Shown here piece after piece: positions 1 through 11,740 of a stretch of DNA of 64,000 bases. How positions within the stretch are numbered: the first letter of the stretch is position 1; each line of letters begins with the position of its first letter. Source of the DNA: Eretmocerus hayati (lineage: Eukaryota; Arthropoda; Insecta; Hymenoptera; Aphelinidae); assembly GCA_029851415.1 (NCBI GenBank), contig CM056744.1, forward strand, positions 16,375,268 to 16,439,267, read 5' to 3'. The notes beneath the pieces are model-generated. The model was not told where the DNA came from. It searched no databases and worked only from the letters and a program-made list of their open reading frames with translations. Both the position numbers and the translations under genes were made by a program.

Positions 1-622
1 CCGATGAAATACAAATCCGCATGTCCCTTTACGGCCTGACGCGCGCGAGTGACAATTGCAGTACTCTATATTGTTCCGAGGATGTATTGTCAGCAGGAGT
101 TTGTGGATGTACTGTAGAAGTGGCCTTGCCCCGCAGGGATTTGAGCTTCTGCTGTATTCTAGAAGGGAGATCTGTAATCTGGGTCTGCTTTGCGCCTTTT
201 GCAAGGAAGCCACGAGCTCCTTTTATTCATTTTTCTTCCTGAGAAATTTCCGAGGAAACTGAGGTTTCTTTCCTTTTTTCTTGGTGAGTAGATCTAGGGA
301 GGCTATTCTTTGTCTGTGTAAGGTATCGAGAGCAGATTAACGAAGATGAAGAACTTGGTGGTAGCATTTTTTTCTTGTGAGGGTGAGAAAGAATTCTGCC
401 AAATTAATGTAGGTGATCTCGGTTTTCTTGATGCGCACTCTATAAAAATCAGGGGATATTGGTGTCTTGATTCGTGTGATTTCTGGGAGGTAGCCATACG
501 AAATTTTTGGTAGGCGGGAGGGAATCCTGGAAATTTTGTTGAAACAGATTAATTTTGGAATGAATAACTTCCATGGAAAAAGGGGAGTTGAGAAATGATC
601 TTGCAGGTATGAGTGTCATGGG
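1..622. other. No gene or repeat recognised
   Basis: Short, non-conserved open frames only. No motif of the missing Mitf bHLH exons is visible on the minus strand here or up to 3337. Confidence 0.5.
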
Positions 623-976
623 AAAAGGACCCCGCCATAAATGATAGGATTTTGGCTTTCAGCGAATTTGACCGAATCGGCAATCAATCGATAGAGCTCG
701 ATGTGCTGAGCAAAAAACTCCATAGCCGCGAAACCCGAAAAATTCTCGTTTTCGAGTGATCTGGTTGCAAAGTCACCGATTTTACCGAGCCAAAATAGGG
801 TTATGGCATCAATCGAACAATAACATACGTTCGAATTCGTTTGGCTCGCTTGGTATTTGCCAGCTAAATACCTCTGACGAAGCAAAAATCTTTGCATTAC
901 ACGCGATTCGATAATCCTCTCAAAAGAATCTTTCACTGCCGCCATTCTCGCAGGATATTTTCAAAGTCCGCACAAT
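623..976 (-). repeat. Left arm of a 354-bp inverted repeat pair
   Basis: It matches 1698-2050 in reverse orientation at roughly 90% or better identity by eye. It carries an open frame of 109 codons whose counterpart is also open in the other arm (112 codons). The differences between arms are mainly transitions and change about ten amino acids, so the open frame looks neutral rather than selected. Confidence 0.8.
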
Positions 977-1697
977 CGAAACGCTTCGAAAGATTTTGAT
1001 ATTTCAAACGGTCTGCGGGACATAGTATATTATCAAGCGAAATGCGGATGACGAGTTTCATCATCAACGAGATACATACAATATTTAGAGCTCACACCTC
1101 ACGCAAGGGTGCGTTGAGAAGAGCGTTTTCCCGCTGGATGGTTGAAAAATACGTCTAAGCTCTCAGTACAATTTCGAAACAAAATCATTGAATCTTTTTT
1201 CCCGAACTGTTTATCGTTTGAAGGTAACGAGATTTTCACCTTTCTAGTGTGCGGAGATGGGAGGGGGGCCTACAGACATTTGAAAAGATCTTATGGGATT
1301 TCAGAGAGATATTCGTTTCGAATTTTGGGTGGTGATTGAATTCCGCGTCGTATCGCACTCGGCTCGAACATACGAAGATCGAATCAGGCCCAACTTTATA
1401 TTGGTAAAGGTTGCGAAGATCGTCTTAATTTTTTTTCCGGGGTCGCTGATTGAGACTCGTTTGGTCATTTGAGTATACGCCTATTGATTTTCGAAAATAT
1501 ATTCGTTTCAGCGAGAGTGAAGCATCGAATTCTTTTTTCTCAAAATAGGTGCGATCTGACAGAAAATGTAATCGTCGTTTGATAACCAAGAGATATTGCA
1601 TTCTGATTTTCGATAGATATATTCTCGAATGTACACTACTGGTCAAGAGTGTAAACACACCTCTGCCTGCCTCTGATGATTTCTAGAGTTAGACATT

Positions 1698-2050
1698 TTG
1701 TGCAGACTTTGAAAATATCCCGCGAGAATGGTGGCTGTGAAAGATTCTTTTGAGAGGATTATCAAATCGCGTGTAATGCAAAGATCCTTGCTTCATCAGA
1801 GGTATTTAGCTCGCGAATACCAAGCGAGCCGAACGAATTCGAACGTATGTTATTGTTCGATTGATGCCATAACCCTATTTTGGCTCGGTAAAATCGGTGA
1901 CTTTGCAACCAGATCACTCGAAAACGAGAATTTTTCGGGTTTCGCGGCTATGGAGTCTTTTGCTCAGCACGTCGAGCTCTATCATTTGATTGCCGATTCG
2001 GTCAAATTCGCTGAAAGCCAAAATCCTATCATTTATGGCGGGGTCCTTTT
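1698..2050 (+). repeat. Right arm of a 354-bp inverted repeat pair
   Basis: Mirror copy of 623-976, separated by about 720 bp of unrelated sequence. Inside that spacer, around 1633-1663, is a stretch beginning TACACTACTGGTCAAGAG that resembles a Tc1-like transposon end; I did not find its partner. Confidence 0.8.
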
Positions 2051-2452
2051 GATTGAAAATTGGTGAAACGTGAACAAATATGTATGAAAATTCACTTATC
2101 GACGTTTTTTCACATTTAGATAGATACCTGTGTGAAAATTTTCGGGCTGTCAAAAATATTCCATTTATAAAATCGATATACCATTAGTCAGACAATTGAG
2201 GTCCAGAAAAGTGGAAATTCGACAACCTAGAACATTTTTTCATCGTCTGATGGTATCAAATAGATCATAGTTCATCAAAGTCTTGAATGAGAGAAAAAAT
2301 TCCTGGAGTTTGAATTTGATGCCACATGATCTATGATTAGTACTTTTTGTCAAACGAGTGGACAGAATTTCAACTATCCATCTAATCAAATGGTCCCCGG
2401 AAGCTTCAACCTGATTTCAAGAATAAATTATCTCAGAAAAATGATTTGAGCC

Positions 2453-2831
2453 TGTTATAAACAATTTCAGCGAATTTGTTCAACCCAATTCGATCTTGAC
2501 TTTGACGAGGAATAAGTCGAAATGGTTACAATTCGCGAGGAAAAGTGTTCAGGCTAATTTTATAGATCTTTTGAAGATCTACAAATTATCTCTCCACACA
2601 TTTTCTCGAAAATTCGATATTTTCCGACCGATGGCGGAAAAATCAAAAGGGGCTGGAAAAAATGCGTGTTTTCGTCGTTGAATTATGCAACGCCCCAATT
2701 TTTAAACAATAATTCTCGTTACTATCGATTATTGGATGTATAATCTATCATTCAAGCCCTAAACCGGCGTGTTGTACCGAGTTTAGCCAGTTTCTCTCAC
2801 CAGAAGCGTCTTTTGGGGAGAAATTTAACTA
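2453..2831 (+). repeat. Dispersed repeat, copy 1 of 2
   Basis: This segment recurs in reverse orientation at 36126-36475 with small indels and substitutions. Shared landmarks include GTTATAAACAATTTCAGCG at one edge and TTTTGGGGAGAAATTTAACT at the other. No coding capacity and no obvious terminal inverted repeat. Probably a non-autonomous transposon or SINE-like unit. Confidence 0.75.
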
Positions 2832-3337
2832 CCCAATTGACCTTGATGAATCATCAATATCGCTAATAAATACGATTAGCAGGTGATTGGTTCGACCACT
2901 GAGCTACATTTCTGTGGAGTGGTTTTTTCTTCAATGAGGAGTGATTGGAAACTTCACACCCAAATTTCCAGCATCCATCCAAAATCGCTTTCAGTTTGAT
3001 TGCAGAAGAAAAAGGTTTGAATGAAAATGTAAATGATGCAAATCACAATAGAATAGATGAAAGCGAACAGAAGAGATAATTTCTCGATGCATCAGTGCTA
3101 CAGTAACTTCGAGATCTCATATGTAAATCATATAGACACTTTCTCTTTCCCAAATTTTCAGATTTTAGAATATTTAATCCGAAGAAGGGCATACTTAGAT
3201 GCCCGGAACGCGTAGTTTCTGACCACAAATTGTTTGCGACATATAGTGTGCGAATAGCATTAGACTCAAACAAAACGCGTTTTCATTTGCTCCAATTGAA
3301 AACATTGATGAAACAAAATCGATGAAGCAAAGCTTAC

Positions 3338-3545
3338 CTGAAGAACTTGCGGTGGTACATCGACCCCTATAGTCGGTAAAGATGTGGGTGGCACAGGCCT
3401 CGGAGGCGCTGCTGCTGGCCTCTGTTGTTGCAAGCTCTGACGAAACTCAGCTTCTCGACGCTCCTGCTCTTGAAGCTGCTCTCGCATAAGCTGCAGCTTT
3501 AGCTGCGTACGTGAAGTCGGGGTTGCTGTTTTGAATGTCGGCGGA
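3338..3545 (-). CDS. Mitf: Mitf/TFE-family transcription factor, internal exon with the Rag-binding motif (partial gene)
   Basis: This 208-nt exon is bounded by an AG acceptor (exon begins at 3545) and a GTAAGC donor (exon ends at 3338). It encodes 69 codons plus one entering base. It contains the Mitf/TFEB/TFE3 signature: SR, then QLMREQ followed by QEQERRE. In TFEB this segment binds Rag GTPases and tethers the factor to lysosomes, and the Ser-Arg and Gln-Leu pairs known to be needed for that are present in the same register. A Gln/Pro-rich linker follows, ending PPQVLQ, where vertebrate members have a similar VPxEVLK before their next exon. The bHLH-leucine zipper, which binds CLEAR/E-box DNA to control lysosome and autophagy genes, is not in the window and should lie to the left. 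The one-base entry phase matches the two bases left over at the 42622 donor. Family call is confident; orthology to insect Mitf is inferred. Confidence 0.85.
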
Positions 3546-3940
3546 CTGGAACAAAAATATTATCATTATTAAATGTGTCCTGAATTCTCGAATTGGCTTC
3601 TGCATTCTGTTTTTTGGTGGATTGCATGAAAGAAGTTATGTATTCCTCAATATACAGAGGGTGGGGCGCTCATGAATTATCAGGGCTGGAATATTTTGAG
3701 GTCCAGAATTTTGCAACTGCATCAGAGTAATTTCAACAGTCAAATTCTTAGTACGAGTGCTTTTGAAAGTTTTGGAACTGATTTGGATATTTGACGATGT
3801 AATGATCGCGGTTGAAGCATTTCAAATGGAAGTTTGGAGGTCTGAATCAGGGACTCGTCAAAATTATTTCATATTCAGGATCAGATAAAGAGTTAAATAT
3901 GCTTTTGGGCCCAGAAAAAAAGCTAAGCGAGGTTATTTGG

Positions 3941-5692
3941 AGTACGTGCATGTCAAATTCAAACGGTTTCTGCAACTATTTTTTTAAAATTCCCATACCA
4001 TTTTTTTCGACGTGGGGTACCAAAATAAGATATTTCCTATAGTTTGTAGGTTCAAACATTTTTTTTGTCCCAGATAGGCCTACCAGAGTGATTTTACCGA
4101 AAAATCAAAAATTGAGACTATCCTACCGTATTTTGCTCTTAACTTTTGATTGCTCCGACCAATTTGGATTTTCCAAAAAGCATTTGAAAAGTGGCTTCAA
4201 AAGCTATCGATTGACCAGTAGTGAAACCTCTACCAGTTGTTTTTGAACATCCGAAAGCTGGAATACTCAAAAATCACGGTTTGGCTCATAACTTTTTTGA
4301 CGTATATTTTGATTTTTTTTCCCCATCCTCTTTCGATTTGTATAGTGATAAACCACCTGCAAAAAAATTTTCAGCCATTATTTTCACTTTGGGGCCTCCT
4401 ACAGCTGTTTAAGTGCGCAAAACCATCAGCTGTTGAAATAAAAAGAAATGTCTTAGGTATCATATCCGTGAGCCTGGAGAAAGATTGTCGGTCTCGCCTG
4501 CCGGTTGAAGCGTGTATTCCCGCTTCTACTCCATCAAATTAACTCCAGCAAGGGGTCATTTTGGAGGAAATTGAGACAGCACCGATCTGAATCGTTTTTG
4601 GAGCACCGAAGTCATTTGCCTGCGCAGAAACTTCACAATCGTCTGATCAGAATCGGAAAGAATTGCTGGCAATTTTTCGTTAGATTCGAATTTCTCGTGC
4701 ATGCAAATGACTTTGGTGCTCCAAAAATGATTCAGATCGGTAGCTGACTCAATTTTCTTCAAAATGACCCCCGGGTGAAGCTAATTTGATGGAGTAGAAG
4801 CGGAAATACACGCTTCAACCGGCAGGCGAGACCGACGATCTTTTTCCAGGCTCACGGATTTGATACCTAAGACATTTCTTTTTATTTTAACAGCTGTAAC
4901 TCCGGTTCTACTGCATGAAATTGACTTCAGCAGAAGGTTTTTTTTGGAGGAAATTGAACCAGCTATCGATTGAAAACACTTTAAGAGACGTAAAAAACAA
5001 CGCATGCGCAGGAGATGCTAATTATTGAATAAAAATTTGCTTTTGAAATAAATTTCTACGAATCTGAGCATCTGTTACACTGAAAAAAATACTCAAGACA
5101 GTCATTCCTGAGGTAAAACAGTCTTGCAAACACAATAGAATTAGTTGCGAGGTCCCCCGAAGAAGTTGAACGAGGTAAAAACGCATTTTTCGAGTTGTTG
5201 AGATGGTTTTGCGCACTTAAACAGCTCTAGGAGGCTCCAAAAGTAAAAATAATGGCTGAAAATTCTTTTGCAGGTAGTTCATTACTATACAACTCGGGAA
5301 AGAATGGAATAAAAGTAATCAAAATATACGTCAAAAAAGTTAACAGCCAAATCGTGATTTTTGAGTATTTCAGCTTTCGGATATTCAAAGAACAACTGCA
5401 AAAGGTTTCACTAGTGGTCAATCGATAGGTTCTGAAGTCAACTCCCAAATGCTTTTTAGAAAATCTAAATTGGTCAAAGCAATCAAAAGTTACGAGCAAA
5501 ATACGGTAGGATAGTCTCAATTTTTGATTTCTCGGTAAAATCACATTGTAGCCTCATCTGGGACAAAAAGAATGTTTTGGACCTACAAACTATAGGAAAT
5601 ATCTTATTCTGATACCCCACGTCGAAAAGAAATGGTATGGAAATTTTAAAAAAATAGTTGCAGAAACCGTTTGAATTTGACATGGACGTACT
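3941..5692. mobile_element. Foldback element with nested inverted repeats
   Basis: The outer arms (3941 to about 4430 and about 5200-5692) are near-complete reverse complements of about 490 bp, beginning AGTACGTGCATGTCAAATTC on the left. Inside, about 4430-4665 and 4705-4905 form a second hairpin with its own short loop near 4690. Only 4906-5199 is unpaired. No transposase is present. This is a class II foldback or large MITE-type element; the target duplication is not clear to me. Confidence 0.82.
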
Positions 5693-8361
5693 CTTTGACG
5701 ATGTGACGGACGTATCTCAACATTTTGTCACTTGTATTCTAATACTTCAAGTCATTGAATTTGGCTACGAAAATTTTCTCTCCAATCACCGAGGCGAATC
5801 TAAAATCCCTGATGAGGTATAAGCGAGAAAACTTTTCTTCAAATCACTCAAATTCACAGGGAGGAATTCGGAGAAATGTCCCATCCGTTCACCATGGCCT
5901 TCCTAAATCACTCTCACAATCAGTGAAATTTCAAGCCATAGATTTCCAAAAATATAAATTTTTCATTCCCTAAATGGAGACCGAACCTCGAGGTTATACC
6001 ACCTCTTCCAAATCCCATAAAATAAATAAACGTAGAACTTCATCCCACCAGTCGAGAAAACATCACGTACCCATCAATAAATCAATTGAAGAATAAATAA
6101 CCATAATAAAAAATTGAGTATTAGGCCGACACGCATAAATTTTGAATCACTATTTTATCTATCCAGTTAAATGTATATATGCTACAGAACAGCACAACTC
6201 GGTGCAAGGAGTGTGTCAAGGATTCGAATCCGTGCTATGGAATTTCCGCCGGATCGTCGCTATCGCGTGGCGCATCGACACGAATGTATAATAGATATCC
6301 TATACTATGAGGATAGTACATACACATTGGAGTAGTGTATGTATTCACGGTTTCGAGTGCAGCCGGATGAGATCTATTGCTGATCAGTGTGTATGCCTCG
6401 GGCTATTGTGCGTCTGAGTGGAAAGCTGATTTTTGATATCTGAGAAGTTTTGTTGATTCATAAATGGATGAAATGTGTACCTACTTGTCTGGGATAGATG
6501 AAAGATGAACTTATGGATTTTGGGATGTAGAATTAGCATTCATGGAGGATAATAGTTCTGAGTGAAATGATGCGAATGATTCATTTTTTGATTCATGGTT
6601 ATGCGTTGCGGGGGAAAATCTCATTCAAAGTGACGAATTATCTGATGATGGCTGATCAAAATTATAGTGATAGAATCTCAAATACACAAGCAAGAATTTT
6701 TTTCTTCCAAATCTTAGCGACATATGATAATAAGCGTTTCGATATAGCTTGCCTTATTTTGGACTAGGCACTTATCTCCGATTTCTTCAATCATTCCTGT
6801 CATGAAAAAAGACATGCAAAATTTAGATTTCCACTAGATTCGATCACGTTACTACTTCGGAGTGTCGAATTTGCCATTCTCTAAGAGTACGATTTCCGAG
6901 TGCAGGAAACTTCGTAAGAAACAAGTAGACTGCATATTTCCCTCGATCTTTCCCTATCATATGATCCACGAAGAAATTCGATAGATCTCTCCTAGAGCCC
7001 TGAAGATTGAATCTCACGAATGTGTACGTTAGTCGCTTATTTGCGTCGAATTTGACTCCACAAAACTCCGCTTGTTTCTTGACAACAGGAAAAATATATT
7101 GGCGGTCCTGCAAACCTACTTGTCCATTTTTCGGAGGATGATGTTCGAAATAATTGGGAAATCGATGTCCAATACGATTTTCGACGAAATTGCGTACATC
7201 AGATAAGTATTGTGCAACGCAAAAATGCCATCATCTCATTGTCATAACTTAGCCCGTTCGTTGCTTTGCGACACAAGGCTTGATGGAAAATTTAGCAAAT
7301 GAGTTCATGATCCGCATGATGTTTTGTGTGGAATTTTTCGTTTTCAGATCGAGCTAAGGTGAGGCTCACTGATAGAGCATGCATGAAAGCAGCTAGCGAT
7401 TTTCTTTGAGCCCAAGCTGCACCAAAAAATGCGGTACCCTGTTTCGTGAGCTCGGCGAGATGCAAGGCATAGACGACGACTTTTCAGGCTGGGATACTCC
7501 CATACAAACCGTATGCGAGTGTCAGCGATGCATCAAGTCTCCGATCCTCACCAGATCTTTGGTCTAACTTACACGTGATAATGTTTTCTTACACATTTCA
7601 CGCGATATTTTTCTCAAATCATATATCAGTGGTCAGTCGAATTTCACTCGAATTGATCTGCGTATACAAATTACGGGGTCTAATTTATCATTCTCACAAA
7701 GACGAAGGATCGCGATCTGTGCTGGAATAATCCGTGTGGAATTGATGTTGATGAATTGTAACGATTTGACAAATCTCGAAACTCTTATGCATTTAATAAC
7801 TTTCTTACTTTTGAATGTAAATGAACGAGTCATGCAATACATCAAATTCTCCAAAATCAATTTGAAAAATCAAAAAACGACCATTTATACCAATGGATTC
7901 AAAAACTAAAATGATCAAAATCAGCGATATGTCTGAAGCATGATGCTAGGATTCAAACCGTGTTTCAAATTGGATAGTTAGCAATATATTTGCAATATAT
8001 TGGATTATGAGGTTTGGCAAAATATTGCGGACTTATTGCAAACGCGATCAGCAATGCTCCCGCAATCTGTTGCCAATTAAGATTCGCAATTTATTGCGGA
8101 GACATTACCAATTTTACAAATCTTTACGCGAGCTGCCTCTAGTTCAGAATCAGTGTGTATTGCATACATATCCACCCACCCACTACCCACTACCCAGACT
8201 ACCAAACCATCAAAAACACCCAATATACCCATATATCATTATTTCTAGGAACTTTTGCATTCGCATAGGGACTTCTGTAACGTTGGATTGGCAACCCTGA
8301 TTTTATATTGACAAGCCTGATATGGGGATTTTGTGGAGGGAAGGACCCTGCATGTCTCTTA

Positions 8362-8514
8362 GGCTCGGATTCGTAGTCGTTAATCCGATATCAGGATTGG
8401 CGGGTACGGAACACTGCGATCGCTGGGCCCAAATGTAAAATATCTCGCCATGACGATCACAGCGCCCCAAATCCGCTGACTCTAATCTCGGATTAACGAC
8501 TATGAATTCCAGCC
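8362..8514. mobile_element. PIF/Harbinger-type MITE
   Basis: A 153-bp palindromic unit beginning GGCTCGGATTCGTAGTCG and ending in its near reverse complement. It is flanked by TTA on both sides (8359-8361 and 8515-8517), the duplication expected of PIF/Harbinger elements. No coding capacity. Confidence 0.7.
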
Positions 8515-9217
8515 TTACTTATGTTAATAACGATTGCCGAAACATGGACGTGTAGCCAACGTGGTACAGGCGTCCCCCAGTACCCGAAGGGAGTATGTTC
8601 CAAAGAGGCACCGTGGTTACCAAAACCGCGGTTACTCAAGCATTGGGCTCAATATGGGAACAAGGGGGATCTGTTCCAATATCCGCGGATTCCTGTCTGA
8701 AATGGGAAATTGACCGTAAAATTGGGATGTTGAAGTAATTGCTATTTGTAAAGCGACAAAATAATTGCTCCTCATGGAAATCACTTATCCGTGATTGTTC
8801 CCCACTGACACCAATATTCCTTTTTGTTGATTAATCATCTCGGTATTTGCGTGCTACTTCTGCACTCTCACGCCTAATTTAACTTGATACAAAATTTTAT
8901 AATTTTGTTTTTGAATCTTGAATTTTCCAAAATTCATTAATTTCTTTGGTCTCCTAATAGTTGTGGGATCTTTGGATATCAATATTTGTTCCCTCTCTTC
9001 CGACATGTTCTTACTTTGACTGTCAAATTTTATCATTCACGATCCATGCATGTGAACAAGAGTTTTCGTATTTTTTTTCTATGGAATCTAAACAAAAGAT
9101 CATAAGTAGTAGATAATCTTGATTCCTCCGTCGACAGAGTTCCGAAGTTTTTGATTTTATCCCACTGCGAATTAGTTTTTGGTGATACGGTGACCAAAAA
9201 AGGATGAAGAAGTGGCA

Positions 9218-9787
9218 CAAATCGATTGATATTATATTCAGGCGACTTTTTGCTCTCGATGTCTGTCATATGCAATTTTTTCATTAAATAACACCTCCAC
9301 GATCAAACCCGATCGTTAATTTCTCAATTAATCAATCTCAAACTCGAGATTGATAGAGAAATAAAATTAGTCCTCCGATGCCGATTTACGAATATATAAG
9401 AGGACGAGTCAAGTTCGAAAAGTGTAACCTGATTCCAGGCGCCTTCGGCAAAGAAAAGGCGCGCATATGCATGACATCGAGACAAGAGTTCCTGGAGCCC
9501 TGGATAGCTCAGCTGGTAGAGTGTCTTTCCCGGTGTGAAGAAGGCCCCCAGTTCAAATCTGGGTCCAGGCGACTTTTTTCTCTCGATGTCTGTCATATGC
9601 AATTTTTTCATCAAATAACACCTCCACGATCAAACCCGATCGTTAATTTCTCAATTAATCGCTCTCAACCTCGAGATTGATAGAGAAATAAAATTAGTCC
9701 TCCGATGCCGATTTACGAATATAATACCATTTGAAACATAAGAGGACGAGTCAAGTTCGAAAAGTGTAACCTGATCAAATCGATTGA
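9218..9787 (+). mobile_element. SINE-like dimer with a tRNA head and 13-bp target duplication
   Basis: Two copies of a body of about 200 bp (about 9240-9438 and 9568-9775) start GGCGACTTTTT and end GTGTAACCTGAT. The second is preceded by a complete tRNA-like head, while the first begins just inside the tRNA 3' end. The second copy carries a 17-bp insertion near 9722. The whole is flanked by CAAATCGATTGAT at 9218-9230 and 9775-9787, as LINE-mediated retroposition would leave. Confidence 0.6.
9498..9570 (+). tRNA. tRNA-like head (tRNA pseudogene or SINE promoter)
   Basis: Acceptor strands CCCTGGA and TCCAGGC pair in six of seven positions. The D arm TAGCTCAGCTGGTAGAGT and T arm CCCAG-TTCAAAT-CTGGG are canonical, so A and B boxes look intact. 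The anticodon stem TCTTT/GAAGA closes an eight-base loop with no U33, so no anticodon can be called. This fits a retroposon head rather than a working tRNA. Confidence 0.6.
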
Positions 9788-10286
9788 TGTTCTGAACTTT
9801 CGTGGAGAAAATTGTGTTGGAGAGGAGAAAATCGCGGATACCGAGACCCAAACCGTGGTTTCCAGAATTAAAGTGCGTTTTCGAAAATCGCGGTTAAGCA
9901 AAACCGCGATTACGGGAACCGCAGTTGACGAAGGATGCCTGTACTGCCAAAGACTACGAATCCTATCGTGCTGGGATGACCAGCCTAATAGACACACGAA
10001 GAATCTCGAGCCTATTGGCCTGACTATTCCAGTCCAATAGAAACTCTCGCCTCGCCCAACTCTATTGGCCTAGCCTAGTAGCTGTGGGGCTGAAACACCT
10101 CCGGCTGGTATAGCTGCCTGCCTTAATGCGAGTCTATCGGCCTAAAAATTGCAGCCCGGAGCATCATCGTCGATACGGAACCAGTCCGTCACTGTGCCCG
10201 ACCACCCCGTGGTCGGCATCGTCACCGTAAATCGTCCGAGCCGCGGTCTCGTCGAGGGCCGCGTTCTTCTTTCATTCGAATCACGA

Positions 10287-10311
10287 GTGTGTGTGTGTGT
10301 GTGTGTGTGTG
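10287..10311 (+). repeat. (GT)n microsatellite
   Basis: Uninterrupted GT dinucleotides over about 25 bases. The surrounding 9788-10618 shows no gene. Confidence 0.95.
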
Positions 10312-10618
10312 GGTCTTGTGTGAATCATCAAACTTACTTAGTTTGTGCGTCGGCCATTTATTTGTTTTTCTGAGTGCAACATTTTTCAATACAGTTTTCA
10401 GAGTCATTGTCTCGAATTAGTGACCAAATTCTCACATCACCTGAAATTATCCTCATCCATTTTCAAAGCAAATATCATCGTTCGCGTCAGATTCGCAAGC
10501 TCAATTCACTTTTAATCTTCCACTCAACGCGTTGTTACGCCTCAAATCATTCTCGTAACCACATTTCATTCTCGTTTCACGATCAGAGCACGTTCAACAG
10601 GAACACCGACCAGGGTTC

Positions 10619-11133
10619 CAATAGGGAACTGACATAATTCCGGGAAATGTTATACTTTGAGAGTTCGCGGCATAGTAGATATAGGAAAAAAAGTTGGAAA
10701 TTTCTACGACGCCTCTATGGTTTTTAAATCACCATTGAAGTTTTGACAATTTGAATTGGCGCCACCCAATATGGCGGCGGCTGCACATGTGCCGCTAAAT
10801 TCCTCAACTGTTAAGATGTCATTTTTCATCGGAAATTCTTATCTGAATCACAATCGAGAGCTTATTTTACTCAAATAATAGAAGTTTGCGGTGGGAAAGC
10901 GCAGGTTTGCCTCAGAATCATCGTGGAAAACATTCTGAAGTCACGTGACTCATGTGCAGTCGCCGCCATATTGAATGGCGCCAATTCAAAACCTGAAAAA
11001 CTTCAGACTCAAATTTAAGTCTTTTTGACGACAGAAAATTCCCGAATTTCCACGTATCGTGTCTATTTCAACGTGAACTTCCATAATATGAGCATTTTCG
11101 AATAATTTTTGAAGTCATGTCAGTTCTCTATTG
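10619..11133. mobile_element. Foldback MITE of about 515 bp
   Basis: Ends are CAATAGGGAACTGACAT and the reverse complement of CAATAGAGAACTGACAT. Interior arms also pair, including GAATTGGCGCCAC with its mirror near 10980 and a paired stretch around ATGGCGGCGGC. No coding capacity. The superfamily is not clear. Confidence 0.65.
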
Positions 11134-11189
11134 ACCGGTCACTCACCTGACATTGACTCGACGATACCGCCGAGCGCCCGTGGTGCCAC

Positions 11190-11740
11190 CGCATCAATTT
11201 ATTTATTCATACATTTTCTTCATTTTTTGGTAGACTGGGAGGGGAAAACCTTCATAGATACCCACAAGAGTGTGGATAGTAGTGATGTCGAATTCACTCG
11301 AGAAAACTCGGGCAACTACCGATTATAACCCCTCCCCAGAGGGCGCCAACCCGAAGGTTGTAGTCCCAGATGAAGGGAGGAGGAAGTAGAGAGTAGAGTA
11401 AAGATGAAAGGTTCAAGGGAGCTCGCGGAAAAACGGGGTTCCTGATGCAGTCCAACATTCCAGTCAGAGCTCATACGCACTGAGGCGGACAAGATGGTGG
11501 AAGCGAACCCATGGCCGCTGGGGCTGAAGACTCGCGGCGCGGGAATTGTCATGTGTTCCCGAAATACTAAGATCTCCCTTGCCGGAAGTTTGAGGTCGGG
11601 GAGTGCGACTGCCTTCCAGGATCAACAAAGGATCCACATTGTGGTTAACTAGGGCCGGGGAGTTCTTACTCTACCGAAACCCAAAGATCTCCCTTGCGAG
11701 GTGTCGGAAAACCCAGAGAACGTTCACATAAGAATCAATC
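11190..11740 (+). repeat. Dispersed repeat family, copy A
   Basis: Degenerate similarity to 44230-45190 and 46290-47200 in the same orientation. Shared phrases include GGACAAGATGGTGGAAGC, GATGCAGTCCAA and AAGATCTCCCTTGC-type runs. The region is more GC-rich than its flanks. Probably a decayed retroelement. The stretch 11741-13919 after it shows no gene. Confidence 0.55.

Noticed and set aside
616..945. A conserved gene in two inverted copies
   Set aside because: Nearly all differences between copies change amino acids, so coding selection is not supported.
2878..2925. tRNA D-arm-like phrase TGTAGCTCAGTGGTCGAAC on the minus strand
   Set aside because: No B box or T arm follows, so it is a fragment or coincidence.
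6844..7113. 89-codon minus-strand frame
   Set aside because: No family recognised and no splice or promoter support.
8160..8240. Telomere-like CCCACTA-type repeats
   Set aside because: Only a few irregular copies. Simple-sequence drift explains them.
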